From: Candidatus Sulfotelmatobacter sp.
Lineage (GTDB): Bacteria; Acidobacteriota; Terriglobia; Terriglobales; SbA1
Length of the DNA: 10,220 bases
Assembly: GCA_030151135.1 (NCBI GenBank)
Contig: JASLEQ010000628.1
Location: forward strand, 1 to 10,220
Direction: 5' to 3'
The translations under genes were made by a program, and so were the position numbers. Shown here one piece after another: positions 1 to 7,561 of this stretch. Position 1 is the first letter of the stretch; each line of letters opens with the position of its first letter. The notes under the pieces were generated by a model. The model searched no databases. It saw only the letters and a program-made list of their open reading frames with translations, and was not told where the DNA came from.

Positions 1-1986
1 TTGCAGCGAGTCGTTAACGTTCGCCGCAACTCGGTTGAGCCGCGAAAGAATCCACCGATCCTCAAGTGACACCGCCTGGAATCCGTTCACGCCAATGTGC
101 AGACAGCCGTGCTCGGCTGTTGCCGGCCGCACGCCTGGCTCAACCCTGTCCACGTTCATGAACATGAAACGCGCCGCATTCCAGATCTTGTTGGCGAAGG
201 CGCGATAACCCTCAGTCCGGCTTTCACTGAACGCGATGTCCGTTCCGGGGGCGGCCATGGCGGCAAGCGTAAATCGCGTCGCATCGGTCCCAAACCGGTC
301 AATGATTTCCAGCGGATCGATAACGTTGCCCTTGGTCTTCGACATCTTCTGCCGCTCGGCGTCACGTACAAGCGCGTGGATATAGACGTTGCGAAACGGA
401 ACGCTATCGTCCCTCTTGTCTGTCCAGCCGCTTGCTTTCTTGATCAAGGGATCCTGCTCGTGCCCTTGCATGAAGTGGCACCCAAACATGATCATGCGTG
501 CGACCCAGAAAAAAAGAATCTCGTACGCGGTGATCAGCAGAGTCGTCGGATAAAACACCGCCTGGTCCCGCGTCTTTTCGGGCCATCCCAATGTCGTGAA
601 GGGCAACAACCCTGACGAGAACCAGGTATCGAGAACGTCGGGGACTTGTTCGAGTTCTCCACTCCCGCATTTGCACTTCGCGGGAGCTTCCCGCGCGACA
701 ATGACGTCGCTGCAGCCCTTGCATGTCCATGCCGGAATGCGATGTCCCCACCACAGTTGCCGCGAGACGCACCAGTCATGGATGTTATTCATCCAGTTAA
801 TGTAGATCTGGCGATAGTTGTCAGGAACAATCGTGATCTCGCCCGATTCAACAGCTTCGCGCGCGCGATCGGCCAGTGGCTTGATCTTTATGAACCACTG
901 CTCGGAAAGCCGTGGCTCAATGACAGTCCCGCAGCGCTCGCACTTCCCGATCGCCAGCGCGTAGTCTTTCTCGCCAAAAAGGAATCCCTGCTCTCGCAAA
1001 TCGTGAAGAACTCGCTTCCGCGCTTCGAATCGGTCCAGCCCTGCGTAGGGGCCGGCATTCTCGTTCATTCGCGCGCGCGAATCCATGACGTTGATCTGCG
1101 GCAGGTTGTGCCGCAATCCCGCCTGGAAGTCGTTGGGATCATGTGCGGGCGTGACCTTTACTGCGCCGGTGCCGAAGTCCGGCTGTGCGAGTTCATCGGT
1201 GATGATCGGGATCTCACGATTCATCAGCGGCAGCAGCACTTTCTTTCCGTGCAGGTGCGTGTAGCGCTCGTCCTTCGCGTTGACGGCGATTGCCGTATCG
1301 CCCAGCATGGTTTCCGGCCGCGTAGTAGCAACTGTGATGAATTCGTCCGATCCCACGACGGGATAGCGAATCTCCCAAAGCTTTCCCGCGACGTCCTCGT
1401 GCTTGACTTCCAGATCGGAGATCGCCGTCTCGTGCCACGGGCACCAGTTGACAATGTAATTGCCGCGGTAGATCAGGCCTTCTTCATAGAGACGAACGAA
1501 GACCTCGCGCACCGCGTGCGAGAGATTTTCGTCCATTGTGAAGTATTCGCGGTCCCAGTCAACGGAAGCGCCGAGCCGCTTCATCTGGTCGAGAATTGCG
1601 CCGCCGTACTCACGTTTCCATTCCCAGACACGCTCCACGAACTTCTCGCGACCCATCTCGCGCCGCTTCTTGCCCTCTTTCTCGAGCTGCTTCTCGACCA
1701 TCATCTGCGTAGCAATCCCGGCATGATCGGTTCCAGGCAGCCATAGCGTGATAAATCCGCGCATGCGATGCCAGCGCACAATGATGTCCATTTGCGTCTG
1801 GTTGAGCATGTGGCCCATGTGCAGACGTCCAGTAACATTCGGCGGTGGCAGCAGCAGCGTGAATACCGGACGCGTTTCGCCTTCCGGGGGCGTGGGAACG
1901 GAGAAGAGTTTTTCTTTGATCCAGTACTCGGCCCAGCGCGTTTCGATCGCGCCCGGCTCGTAAGCTTTAGGAAGTTCGTGCGGCAT
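1..1986 (-). CDS. valS: Valine--tRNA ligase (ValRS), C-terminal part cut off by window edge
   Basis: Class I aminoacyl-tRNA synthetase that joins valine to tRNA-Val in the cytoplasm and edits mischarged threonine. The 662 visible residues have no stop. Seen: the HIGH-type signature HMGH at residues 56-59 after PPPNVTGRL; WLPGTDHAG near 82-90; the CP1 editing motif TTRPETMLGDTA near 221-232; zinc-type cysteines CxxC at 349-352 and again at 422-425, followed by CxC at 438-440; DWCVSRQLWWGHRIP near 404-418; DVLDTWFSS near 451-459; KMSKT at 547-551; and NKIWNAARF at 599-607, where the anticodon-binding region begins. Bacterial ValRS is usually about 880-950 residues, so roughly a quarter is missing: most of the anticodon domain and the C-terminal coiled coil. 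The start is the ATG at 1986-1984. An in-frame TAG lies upstream at about 2072 and there is no better start between. No convincing Shine-Dalgarno precedes it; the initiation region overlaps a repeat hairpin (see 1995-2080). Confidence 0.98.
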   Translation of the reverse strand, partial: MPHELPKAYEPGAIETRWAEYWIKEKLFSVPTPPEGETRPVFTLLLPPPNVTGRLHMGHMLNQTQMDIIVRWHRMRGFITLWLPGTDHAGIATQMMVEKQLEKEGKKRREMGREKFVERVWEWKREYGGAILDQMKRLGASVDWDREYFTMDENLSHAVREVFVRLYEEGLIYRGNYIVNWCPWHETAISDLEVKHEDVAGKLWEIRYPVVGSDEFITVATTRPETMLGDTAIAVNAKDERYTHLHGKKVLLPLMNREIPIITDELAQPDFGTGAVKVTPAHDPNDFQAGLRHNLPQINVMDSRARMNENAGPYAGLDRFEARKRVLHDLREQGFLFGEKDYALAIGKCERCGTVIEPRLSEQWFIKIKPLADRAREAVESGEITIVPDNYRQIYINWMNNIHDWCVSRQLWWGHRIPAWTCKGCSDVIVAREAPAKCKCGSGELEQVPDVLDTWFSSGLLPFTTLGWPEKTRDQAVFYPTTLLITAYEILFFWVARMIMFGCHFMQGHEQDPLIKKASGWTDKRDDSVPFRNVYIHALVRDAERQKMSKTKGNVIDPLEIIDRFGTDATRFTLAAMAAPGTDIAFSESRTEGYRAFANKIWNAARFMFMNVDRVEPGVRPATAEHGCLHIGVNGFQAVSLEDRWILSRLNRVAANVNDSLQ

Positions 1987-1994
1987 GAGGTCGG

Positions 1995-2080
1995 CAGTTA
2001 ACAGCAAGCACTTAGCAGCTGACGTAAACCGTCGCGCACAAATGCCAGACGGCGCCACGTCAAATGCTAAGTGCTAACTG
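1995..2080 (-). repeat. Long interrupted hairpin in the valS leader, built from heptad repeats
   Basis: Directly visible inverted repeat. On the plus strand, arm 2007-2025 (AGCACTTAGCAGCTGACGT) pairs with arm 2057-2075 (ACGTCAAATGCTAAGTGCT), 17 of 19 positions. Inside it CCGTC (2029-2033) pairs with GACGG (2048-2052). Outside it CAGTT (1995-1999) pairs with AACTG (2076-2080), leaving a 7-nt bulge at 2000-2006. Both arms are heptad arrays: plus-strand TGCTAAG, TGCTAAC, TGCTGAG at 2065-2085, and the same unit read on the minus strand at 2017-1990 (TGCTAAG, TGCTTGC, TGTTAAC, TGCCGAC). The bulge is one heptad long. The left array runs to within three nucleotides of the valS ATG. If valS is transcribed from the candidate promoter at 2084-2112, this hairpin fills almost the whole leader. 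Whether it regulates valS or is just a dispersed genomic repeat cannot be told from the sequence. Confidence 0.8.
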
Positions 2081-2083
2081 CTG

Positions 2084-2112
2084 AGTTTACCTGTGCAAGA
2101 AAAGAAGGGCAA
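2084..2112 (-). promoter_or_regulatory. Candidate sigma70-like promoter for valS
   Basis: On the minus strand TTGCCC (2112-2107, 4 of 6 to TTGACA) is followed after exactly 17 nt by TAAACT (2089-2084, 4 of 6 to TATAAT). Transcription would begin near 2077, giving a leader of about 90 nt. It lies downstream of the terminators of the preceding gene, so valS would need its own promoter. This rests on sequence match only; the hexamers are modest. Confidence 0.35.
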
Positions 2113-2164
2113 ACGAGGTGACGGGCGGCGCCAACAGAACTGAGATCAATGAGTTGGCATCAAA

Positions 2165-2197
2165 AACTTGCCGTTGTCATCGCATACCCGGCAAGTT
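2165..2197 (-). terminator. Possible second (backup) intrinsic terminator
   Basis: Perfect 9-bp inverted repeat AACTTGCCG (2165-2173) / CGGCAAGTT (2189-2197) with a 15-nt loop. On the minus strand the stem ends in a run of five T residues. It lies about 30 nt past the stronger stem at 2228-2252, in the 290-nt gap between the small Cys protein gene and valS. The large loop makes it a weaker candidate; it could also be a structured RNA element or transcript end-protecting hairpin. The rest of this gap (about 2113-2164 and 2198-2227) shows nothing I recognise. Confidence 0.4.
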
Positions 2198-2227
2198 GCA
2201 CTCTCTGCCTTAAGTGCGTTGAATGTA

Positions 2228-2252
2228 AAAGGAGCGGGTAACCCGCCCCTTT
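2228..2252 (-). terminator. Rho-independent terminator after the small Cys protein gene
   Basis: Stem of 11 bp: 2228-2238 against 2242-2252, loop of 3 nt (TAA on the plus strand). On the minus strand it reads AAAGGGGCGGG, TTA, CCCGCTCCTTT with one G:U pair, then one more T. The stem begins 25 nt after the stop codon at 2277. It is nearly symmetrical and could act on plus-strand transcripts too, but no plus-strand gene ends here. It marks the end of the kinase / small protein transcript. Confidence 0.75.
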
Positions 2253-2276
2253 GTAATTCTCTGGTGAGGGGATGGT

Positions 2277-2618
2277 TCAGGCGACTTCCCGCTCCTCTCC
2301 ACCCTCGTTTACCGCGATTGGCATTCCCGGATTCTGAATGTGCGGCATCCCCGGCGCGTTCCAGCCGGTGGAGGAAAAAGCACAACTAAGAATGTTCGGA
2401 TTCTCTAAAACCTGCGCGCTAGACTGTCCCGGTATCACCGGAGTGCCGGCGGTCGCTGCTGGCACGGTGCAGTCTCCAGGGTTACACCAGTTTCCTGCAT
2501 TCGCGATCGTGATGCTCCTGGTGGTGTCATAGTTCAGCCACACAAAAGCTTGACCTTTAGTCGGCAATGTATAGCCTTGCGGTGCATTTCCGTTTGTCAC
2601 ATTGATTCCATTAGGCAT
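2277..2618 (-). CDS. Small three-cysteine protein of unknown function, downstream of kinase
   Basis: 113 residues, not recognised. It is supported as a real gene by a strong Shine-Dalgarno (GGAGGA, 6 nt before the ATG at 2618-2616), by its place 33 nt after the kinase stop, and by the terminator 25 nt after its own TGA. The N-terminus is polar with no signal peptide or membrane segment, so a cytoplasmic location is the simplest reading. Visible parts: an Asn/Gly-rich start; FVWLNYDTTRSITIANAG (residues 25-42), which looks like alternating beta strands; a short loop WCNPGDC with Cys45 and Cys50; a Thr/Ala/Pro stretch 51-62; a third cysteine, Cys79; a Gly/Pro/Met-rich segment 88-100; and an acidic tail ending GGEEREVA. 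The composition suggests a small beta-rich fold. Its position suggests co-transcription with the kinase, so it could be a substrate, partner or output, but nothing in the sequence shows which. Confidence 0.8.
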   Translation of the reverse strand: MPNGINVTNGNAPQGYTLPTKGQAFVWLNYDTTRSITIANAGNWCNPGDCTVPAATAGTPVIPGQSSAQVLENPNILSCAFSSTGWNAPGMPHIQNPGMPIAVNEGGEEREVA

Positions 2619-2651
2619 GTTAATTCCTCCAGATTTTTTGTGATAAAGCCG

Positions 2652-5279
2652 CTATTTCTGCTGCATCATGGCCTGATATCGAGGGTTGTCGTGGAGGTTG
2701 TCGAAGGGCGCGCCTGTGGCAACAACCGACCGCGAGTAGCCCGCTGCTAACGCTTTCCCCAACCACTCTAGTGCGGGCCCGGTTTCGTGCAGTTGGTTGT
2801 ATACCACTGCCGCATTCAAAAGCAACTCTTTATCGTCATGCCCTAATTGCAGAGAGCGATCCAGATAGCTAAGCGCCTGTTCACGATGTCCTAACATCGA
2901 GTGATAACTGGCCAGGTCTCCGAGAATGCTCGGATCGCGAGGGTTCACCTTCAATTGCTGCTCCGCCATGGCGATCGCCTTGCGGTACGAGTCGGCCGCG
3001 CCATTCGCATCACCACCGTAATATTGCGAGTCCCCAAGATTGCCCCACGTCTGATAATCCGTATCATTCAACCTCAAGGCTTCACGATAGCTGGCCACAG
3101 AATCCTGAAACTTATGCAAACGGAACTGTGCCACTCCCAGGTTTGAATAAGAGAAATAACTCGGCCGGATTGAAATCGACTTCTCGAGAGCCTCGCCCGC
3201 ATCGGCATCGCGCCCTGTATAAAGCAACGCCGCTCCCAAACCGTTGAAAGCAATGTAACTATCTGGATCGAGTTCTGTGCCCCTGCGCCACATTACCTCG
3301 GCCTTTCCGTATTCCGCCTGGGACGTATAAAAGGCCGCTAACATCGTGTATCCGCGCCAATATTGCGGTCGCACGCTGATTGCCCGTTGATAGGTTTCCT
3401 CCGCCTTGCTCGGCTGATTGAGGCGCTGGTAAGCTCCCGCCAGACCGCTGTACCCTCGATCGTTCGTCGGATCGAGTTGTACCGCTTTTTGAAACTGTTC
3501 CGCCGCTTTCTCGTATTGGCCCGTACCATCTTCGATCATCCCCAGGCACATGTGCCCCTCGGCTCCAGCGTTCCCCATATCCACGGCTTTATTGCAGTCC
3601 CGACGTGCCTCCTCGATCCATTGCCGCTGCTTCCCCCCCATCTGGTATTTCAGCCAATAGGTTTGACCGAGCGCAGCTTCAGCCTCTCCGAAGTTCGGAT
3701 CGACCTTCAGCGCCTGTTTCAATACGATTTCTGCGCTGTCCAAATTTTCGGGTTTGTGCGGATCTTGCAAATAACCTCGCCCTTGAGCGTAGTACTCGTA
3801 CGCCTCCGGGAAACTGGTACCATGCGCCGTTAATGCCTGCTTTTCTTCGCTCCGCAGCGGGATCTCAAGCGCCGCGGCGATTCCATTCGTCAGCTTATCT
3901 TCGATGGTTAAGAGATCGGAAACCGGAGATGTGATCGAATCTCCCGCCAGATTTTTCCCACTTCTTGCGTCGGTCACGCTATACGAAGCGCGCACTAATT
4001 GGTTTGCCTGCTCTAACGTTACGCTCAACCCCAGGGTGACGCCCATCTCTTTGCGCGCCTCGGAGAGTGTTCCCACCTTCTTTTCCTCAAGCGTTCGCGC
4101 GGGAACGACATCAATTTCGTGATTTGCGCCCAGTTGCGATAGTTTTGCGGCAACATCGTCGAGCAATCCCCTGCCGAATGCGGCCAGCTTCGGATCATCG
4201 CTCGATAGAGAGATGGGAAGAACTGCCAGGCTCTTGCGCTGGGGAAGCAGAGAGGCAGCAAGCCCTCCAGAGCGCGAACCGGAGAGCGCCTGCCGGGCGA
4301 TCCGTGGTCCGAACGTCACAGCGGCAACAAGAAAGATTACGGCGACTGCTAGCGCCGTTAGCATGAGTCGGCGCTTCGGAGTCCATTGGGCGGCTCTTTG
4401 GGCCGTCTTCAACTTCTTGCCGGACTCGTAATCTTTTTTCAGTTGATGCAGGTCGCGATAAACCTCGGATGCGGCTTGGTACCGAAGATCGCGATTCTTG
4501 ATCAGGCACTTATCGATCACCTCCTGAAGACGCTGCGGCAATCCCGGCATCGATTCATTCAGCGACATCGGCGCCTGACCCAAGATCGCGTGCACCGTCA
4601 CTGCCCAGGTTGGGCCGGAGAACGCCTGCCTGCCAGTCGCCATCTCATACAGCAAGACCCCGAATGAGAAAAGGTCGGTGCGAGCATCGAGTTGCTCGCC
4701 ACGGGCCTGTTCTGGAGACATGTAGGCGACCGTCCCGAGTGCCGCACCTGTATGAGTGATCGGGCCCGTCGATGTCATTGTCATCTGCTCGGAACTGCTC
4801 AGGTCCGCGCCGGTCAACTTGGCCAGCCCAAAGTCCAGAATCTTCGCCTGCCCTCGCTCCGTGATGAAAATGTTCGCCGGCTTGATATCGCGGTGCATCA
4901 CGCCCTTGGCATGCGCTGCCTGTAGTGCGTCCGCAATCTGCAGAGCCCATTCCAGCAGCGTTCCGAGAGGCACCGGCTTGTCGCCGATCTGCTCCCGCAG
5001 TGTCTTGCCCTCGAGCAGTTGCATCGCGATAAACGGATGCCCCTGATCTTCATCGATTTCATAAATGGTACAGATGTTGGGATGGTCGAGCGAGGAAGCT
5101 GTTCGAGCTTCGCGTTTGAAGCGCTCCAACGCCCTTGCATCGTTCAGGGCGCCCTCAGGCAGGAACTTCAACGCCACCATGCGTCCCAGACGCATGTCTT
5201 CCGCCTTGAAAACGACGCCCATGCCTCCGGCACCGATTTTTTCGCGAATGCGATAGTGGGAAACAGTCTGGTCGTTCAT
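2652..5279 (-). CDS. Membrane Ser/Thr protein kinase with TolB-like domain and TPR repeats
   Basis: 875-residue Hanks-type (PknB-like) kinase. The N-terminal kinase domain (about 9-275) has a glycine loop GAGGMG at 16-21, catalytic Lys38 in VALKFL, Glu57 of helix C, HRDIKPAN at 129-136 with catalytic Asp131, DFG at 149-151 and SPE (APE-type) at 188-190, so it should be active. The Thr/Ser-rich activation loop (160-183) is a likely autophosphorylation site. One hydrophobic helix (about 304-323) follows a basic stretch, which puts the kinase in the cytoplasm and the rest in the periplasm. Residues 348-475 (SLAVLPISLSSDDPKLAAFG onward) resemble the TolB/FlgO-like domain seen beside TPRs in many kinases and cyclases (family knowledge). 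About 490-870 is a TPR array, with units such as AEGHMCLGMIEDGTGQYEKA. The ligand and substrates are unknown. The ATG at 5279-5277 has only a weak AGGA upstream. The gene follows the receiver protein by 117 nt with no clear terminator between. Confidence 0.95.
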   Translation of the reverse strand: MNDQTVSHYRIREKIGAGGMGVVFKAEDMRLGRMVALKFLPEGALNDARALERFKREARTASSLDHPNICTIYEIDEDQGHPFIAMQLLEGKTLREQIGDKPVPLGTLLEWALQIADALQAAHAKGVMHRDIKPANIFITERGQAKILDFGLAKLTGADLSSSEQMTMTSTGPITHTGAALGTVAYMSPEQARGEQLDARTDLFSFGVLLYEMATGRQAFSGPTWAVTVHAILGQAPMSLNESMPGLPQRLQEVIDKCLIKNRDLRYQAASEVYRDLHQLKKDYESGKKLKTAQRAAQWTPKRRLMLTALAVAVIFLVAAVTFGPRIARQALSGSRSGGLAASLLPQRKSLAVLPISLSSDDPKLAAFGRGLLDDVAAKLSQLGANHEIDVVPARTLEEKKVGTLSEARKEMGVTLGLSVTLEQANQLVRASYSVTDARSGKNLAGDSITSPVSDLLTIEDKLTNGIAAALEIPLRSEEKQALTAHGTSFPEAYEYYAQGRGYLQDPHKPENLDSAEIVLKQALKVDPNFGEAEAALGQTYWLKYQMGGKQRQWIEEARRDCNKAVDMGNAGAEGHMCLGMIEDGTGQYEKAAEQFQKAVQLDPTNDRGYSGLAGAYQRLNQPSKAEETYQRAISVRPQYWRGYTMLAAFYTSQAEYGKAEVMWRRGTELDPDSYIAFNGLGAALLYTGRDADAGEALEKSISIRPSYFSYSNLGVAQFRLHKFQDSVASYREALRLNDTDYQTWGNLGDSQYYGGDANGAADSYRKAIAMAEQQLKVNPRDPSILGDLASYHSMLGHREQALSYLDRSLQLGHDDKELLLNAAVVYNQLHETGPALEWLGKALAAGYSRSVVATGAPFDNLHDNPRYQAMMQQK

Positions 5280-5312
5280 GCCGTCGCAGTCCTGCGTGCG
5301 TCTGATGGCGGC

Positions 5313-5341
5313 ATGGTACTGAGTTAGACAGGCAGGTGCAA
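5313..5341 (-). promoter_or_regulatory. Weak promoter candidate upstream of the kinase gene
   Basis: On the minus strand TTGCAC (5341-5336), 17 nt, then TACCAT (5318-5313), which would put transcription start about 25-30 nt before the kinase ATG. The -35 matches only the TTG and the -10 is 4 of 6, so this may be chance. The alternative is read-through from the receiver gene, since the 5280-5396 gap holds no stem with a T-run. Confidence 0.2.
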
Positions 5342-5396
5342 TAGCCCGGGCGGGGTAATGATGACTCGAAGGGGGGTGGGTACCGAGCAGGAAGAG

Positions 5397-7499
5397 CTAC
5401 TTCTTCTTTCCAAGCTTCTTCGCGATTTCTTCAACAATCCTTGGACGCATGTCGGCAAGAACGCTGTCCACGATATTCGCAATTTCCGGGTCGCTGTCGA
5501 GTGACGCGACTTCCTCCGCGTTCCCTTCTGCGCCCGCAGCGACAGCCTTCGCTGCATCGTCTGCCAGTTCTGGACGATCGTCTTCGGTCTCCCGGGTTCT
5601 GATGCTTCCGGTGTCGCGGATTTTGCGCCAGCTCGCCCACGCCGCGGCCGTGTTCGCCGAAATGTCGCTATCGTGTTTTGCCACGTGATCGCCAGTCCCG
5701 GCCGGTGTATTTCCGGCACTGGAAACCAAAACATCGTCCGGGGCCTCTTCCTTCGAAGCGGTCTCCGACTCCACCTTTTCTGCCACGGCCTTGTCAACCT
5801 CGGGAGTTGCGACTTGCATTTCGGGTGCTGGGACGCTCGAAGAACCTTCCTGCGACGACTCCTGCGCAGTTCCTACCGCTTCCGAGTCCGTCGACTTTGT
5901 TTCCCCGGATGTAACTAATTCCTTTGGGCTCCCGGATACCGAAGTCTCTTCCGAGTTGACGCTGGGTTCAGCAGAGATCTCTGGAGCTGCTGAGGTTGTG
6001 GTTTGTTCAATCGGCAAGGGCGAAACTTCTTCTCGACGTTCCGCACCGACGCCAGCTGCAGAAACCGTATTGTCGTCTCCGGTGGGGACTGGGTAAGCCT
6101 CCGCACCCTTGCCAGCATCACTCCACCCGTTCGGGTGCCCCGCTGGCTCCGGAGCAGGGGCTGAAGCAGCCGAGGCTTCTACGAATGGTGCCTTGGATTC
6201 CTGCACGACCTCATTCACCGATAGACTTGCCGGAATGGCTTCGGACGTCACAGAACTGGCCGCGGAGTGCTCAGGTTCCCCCATTACCGCAAAAGACCCG
6301 CCCGACTTTTGCATCTCCTGTTCCAGGGAAATGGAAGCCTCTTCACTGGATAGCGCAACAGCAACCGCTGTCCACCGTGTACCGTTCGCGCCGGCAGCAG
6401 CCGCAACCGCCATAGTCGCTGGCTCCTCGGCCGTGGACGCTCCGGACAAGGAGTCTCTTGACGGATCGTTCGACTCCTGCGCCCCTTCCTGCTCAAGGCC
6501 AGCGCTGACTGCTGGTAGTTCCGCTGCAATCGGTGTCGTCGAGAGTCCTTTGGACGGCTCGTCAGGTATCGGGTTTTGCGCGGCCTCAGCAGGTTGGATT
6601 GCAGCTGCCGATGTCGCCACCTCAGTCGGCGTCCCACCCTCATACTTCGTTACTGCAGATGGGGTGAACGTTTCCGCCGCAACTACAGCCGGTGTCCCTT
6701 GGATCGTCTCCGAAGACTTTTCTTCCGCGCCTTTCGGCTCCGCAATTTTGCCCTTCACTTGGGCAGCAGCAGCGGCCAGCGCCGCTATCTCTTCGGGCGT
6801 GACATCTTTTGGGAGCGCATCTCCAGCGAGAGCCGACAAATTCACGCGTTCGTCCTCGGCTTGTGGCGGCGCGACCGTCGGATATTCTTCCGCTTTATGC
6901 TCGCTTGGCTTGTGTTCGATGACTGTACGAAGGTCTTTGTTGACCGGGTTATAGATCGCAGGATCATCGACATCCTGCTCCGGCTCTTTTTCTTTTTTCT
7001 TGGGAAATACGATCCGGCTCTTCCAGCCGGAATCCTCGTCGACTGCTCCCGAGCGGTCAAATCGTCCCTCGTCGATCGCTGCGGTGGCACGCGCAAAACG
7101 GCCGGGTTTCGAGGGCTCCGAGCGCGGCACCACTTTGTCTTCCAGTTTGCTCAGCGCGCTCAGTAACTCGCTAGCTTCAAAGGGCTTAATGATGAATCCA
7201 TCGGCACGGACTCGCCTTGCTTCCTCGGGCTTAAAAGGTTCAAGCTTCCCTACGGTTAACAGGATTGGAATTCGTGAGGTATCTCCCGCTTCTTTCAGCC
7301 GTTGGCAAACTTCCAGGCCACTGTAGCCGGGCATATAAACATCGAGCACGATCAGATCGGGTTTGTGCTCGCCTACCTTCTTCAGCGCTGCCGACCCGTT
7401 ATTAACCGTAATGACTTCGTACCCCGCATCCGCGAGGATTTTCCGCCCCATATTCTGGGCGGTGACGCTATCGTCGGCGAGCAATATCTTCCGGGCCAA
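5397..7499 (-). CDS. Response-regulator receiver protein with very long disordered linker
   Basis: 700 residues. The N-terminal receiver (REC) domain (about 3-120) is complete: acidic pair Asp9-Asp10, phosphoacceptor Asp53 in LIVLDVYMPG, Thr82 in ILLTVGKLE, and Lys105 in GFIIKPF. It should therefore be phosphorylated by a histidine kinase; none is encoded in this window. Residues about 120-610 are Ala/Glu/Ser/Thr/Val/Pro-rich, acidic and low complexity, with no recognisable DNA-binding or enzymatic domain. The C-terminus looks structured: Trp621 and Trp624 in AAAWASWRKIRDTGS, then an amphipathic helix VDSVLADMRPRIVEEIAKKL (about 673-692) and a Lys-rich end. REC domain plus long linker plus C-terminal segment recalls scaffold or polar-localisation proteins such as myxobacterial FrzS, but that is analogy only. 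The start is TTG at 7499-7497, preceded by AGAGGA 8 nt away. No ATG or GTG lies in frame before an upstream stop, and the REC domain begins at once. It precedes the membrane kinase gene, so the two may act in one signalling block. Confidence 0.93.
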   Translation of the reverse strand: MARKILLADDSVTAQNMGRKILADAGYEVITVNNGSAALKKVGEHKPDLIVLDVYMPGYSGLEVCQRLKEAGDTSRIPILLTVGKLEPFKPEEARRVRADGFIIKPFEASELLSALSKLEDKVVPRSEPSKPGRFARATAAIDEGRFDRSGAVDEDSGWKSRIVFPKKKEKEPEQDVDDPAIYNPVNKDLRTVIEHKPSEHKAEEYPTVAPPQAEDERVNLSALAGDALPKDVTPEEIAALAAAAAQVKGKIAEPKGAEEKSSETIQGTPAVVAAETFTPSAVTKYEGGTPTEVATSAAAIQPAEAAQNPIPDEPSKGLSTTPIAAELPAVSAGLEQEGAQESNDPSRDSLSGASTAEEPATMAVAAAAGANGTRWTAVAVALSSEEASISLEQEMQKSGGSFAVMGEPEHSAASSVTSEAIPASLSVNEVVQESKAPFVEASAASAPAPEPAGHPNGWSDAGKGAEAYPVPTGDDNTVSAAGVGAERREEVSPLPIEQTTTSAAPEISAEPSVNSEETSVSGSPKELVTSGETKSTDSEAVGTAQESSQEGSSSVPAPEMQVATPEVDKAVAEKVESETASKEEAPDDVLVSSAGNTPAGTGDHVAKHDSDISANTAAAWASWRKIRDTGSIRTRETEDDRPELADDAAKAVAAGAEGNAEEVASLDSDPEIANIVDSVLADMRPRIVEEIAKKLGKKK

Positions 7500-7532
7500 A
7501 GGCTTTGTCCTCTGATGAGGGGAGATAACGCG

Positions 7533-7561
7533 AAGGTAACCCGCCGCTCAACCTAAGTCAA
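7533..7561 (-). promoter_or_regulatory. Candidate sigma70-like promoter for the receiver-protein gene
   Basis: On the minus strand TTGACT (7561-7556, 5 of 6 to the -35 consensus) is followed after 17 nt by TACCTT (7538-7533). The predicted start near 7526 leaves a leader of about 27 nt with the AGAGGA ribosome binding site. An interrupted palindrome AGTAAC-AC-GTTACT at 7576-7589 sits just upstream of the -35, where an activator or repressor could bind. The match is good at -35 and weak at -10. Confidence 0.45.

Noticed and set aside
646..1746. A 366-codon plus-strand open frame opposite valS.
   Set aside because: It lies fully antisense to valS, whose signature motifs are unmistakable; the plus-strand translation has no recognisable domain and no ribosome binding site.
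1990..2085. The heptad arrays before valS as a CRISPR array or a T-box riboswitch.
   Set aside because: Units are 7 nt without spacers, so not CRISPR; no T-box consensus sequence or specifier arrangement is visible.
2338..2532. A plus-strand open frame opposite the small Cys protein, which could cast doubt on which strand is coding.
   Set aside because: The minus-strand gene has GGAGGA at the right spacing, an operon position and a terminator; the plus-strand frame has none of these.
2277..2618. Cys79, His93 and Met99 of the small protein as a cupredoxin-type copper site.
   Set aside because: The Cys-to-His distance (14 residues) is far longer than in blue copper proteins, and the rest of the fold signature is missing.
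6109..6954. A 281-codon plus-strand open frame opposite the receiver-protein linker.
   Set aside because: Its Ala/Ser-rich composition mirrors the low-complexity linker on the other strand; GC-rich codon bias gives such open shadow frames.
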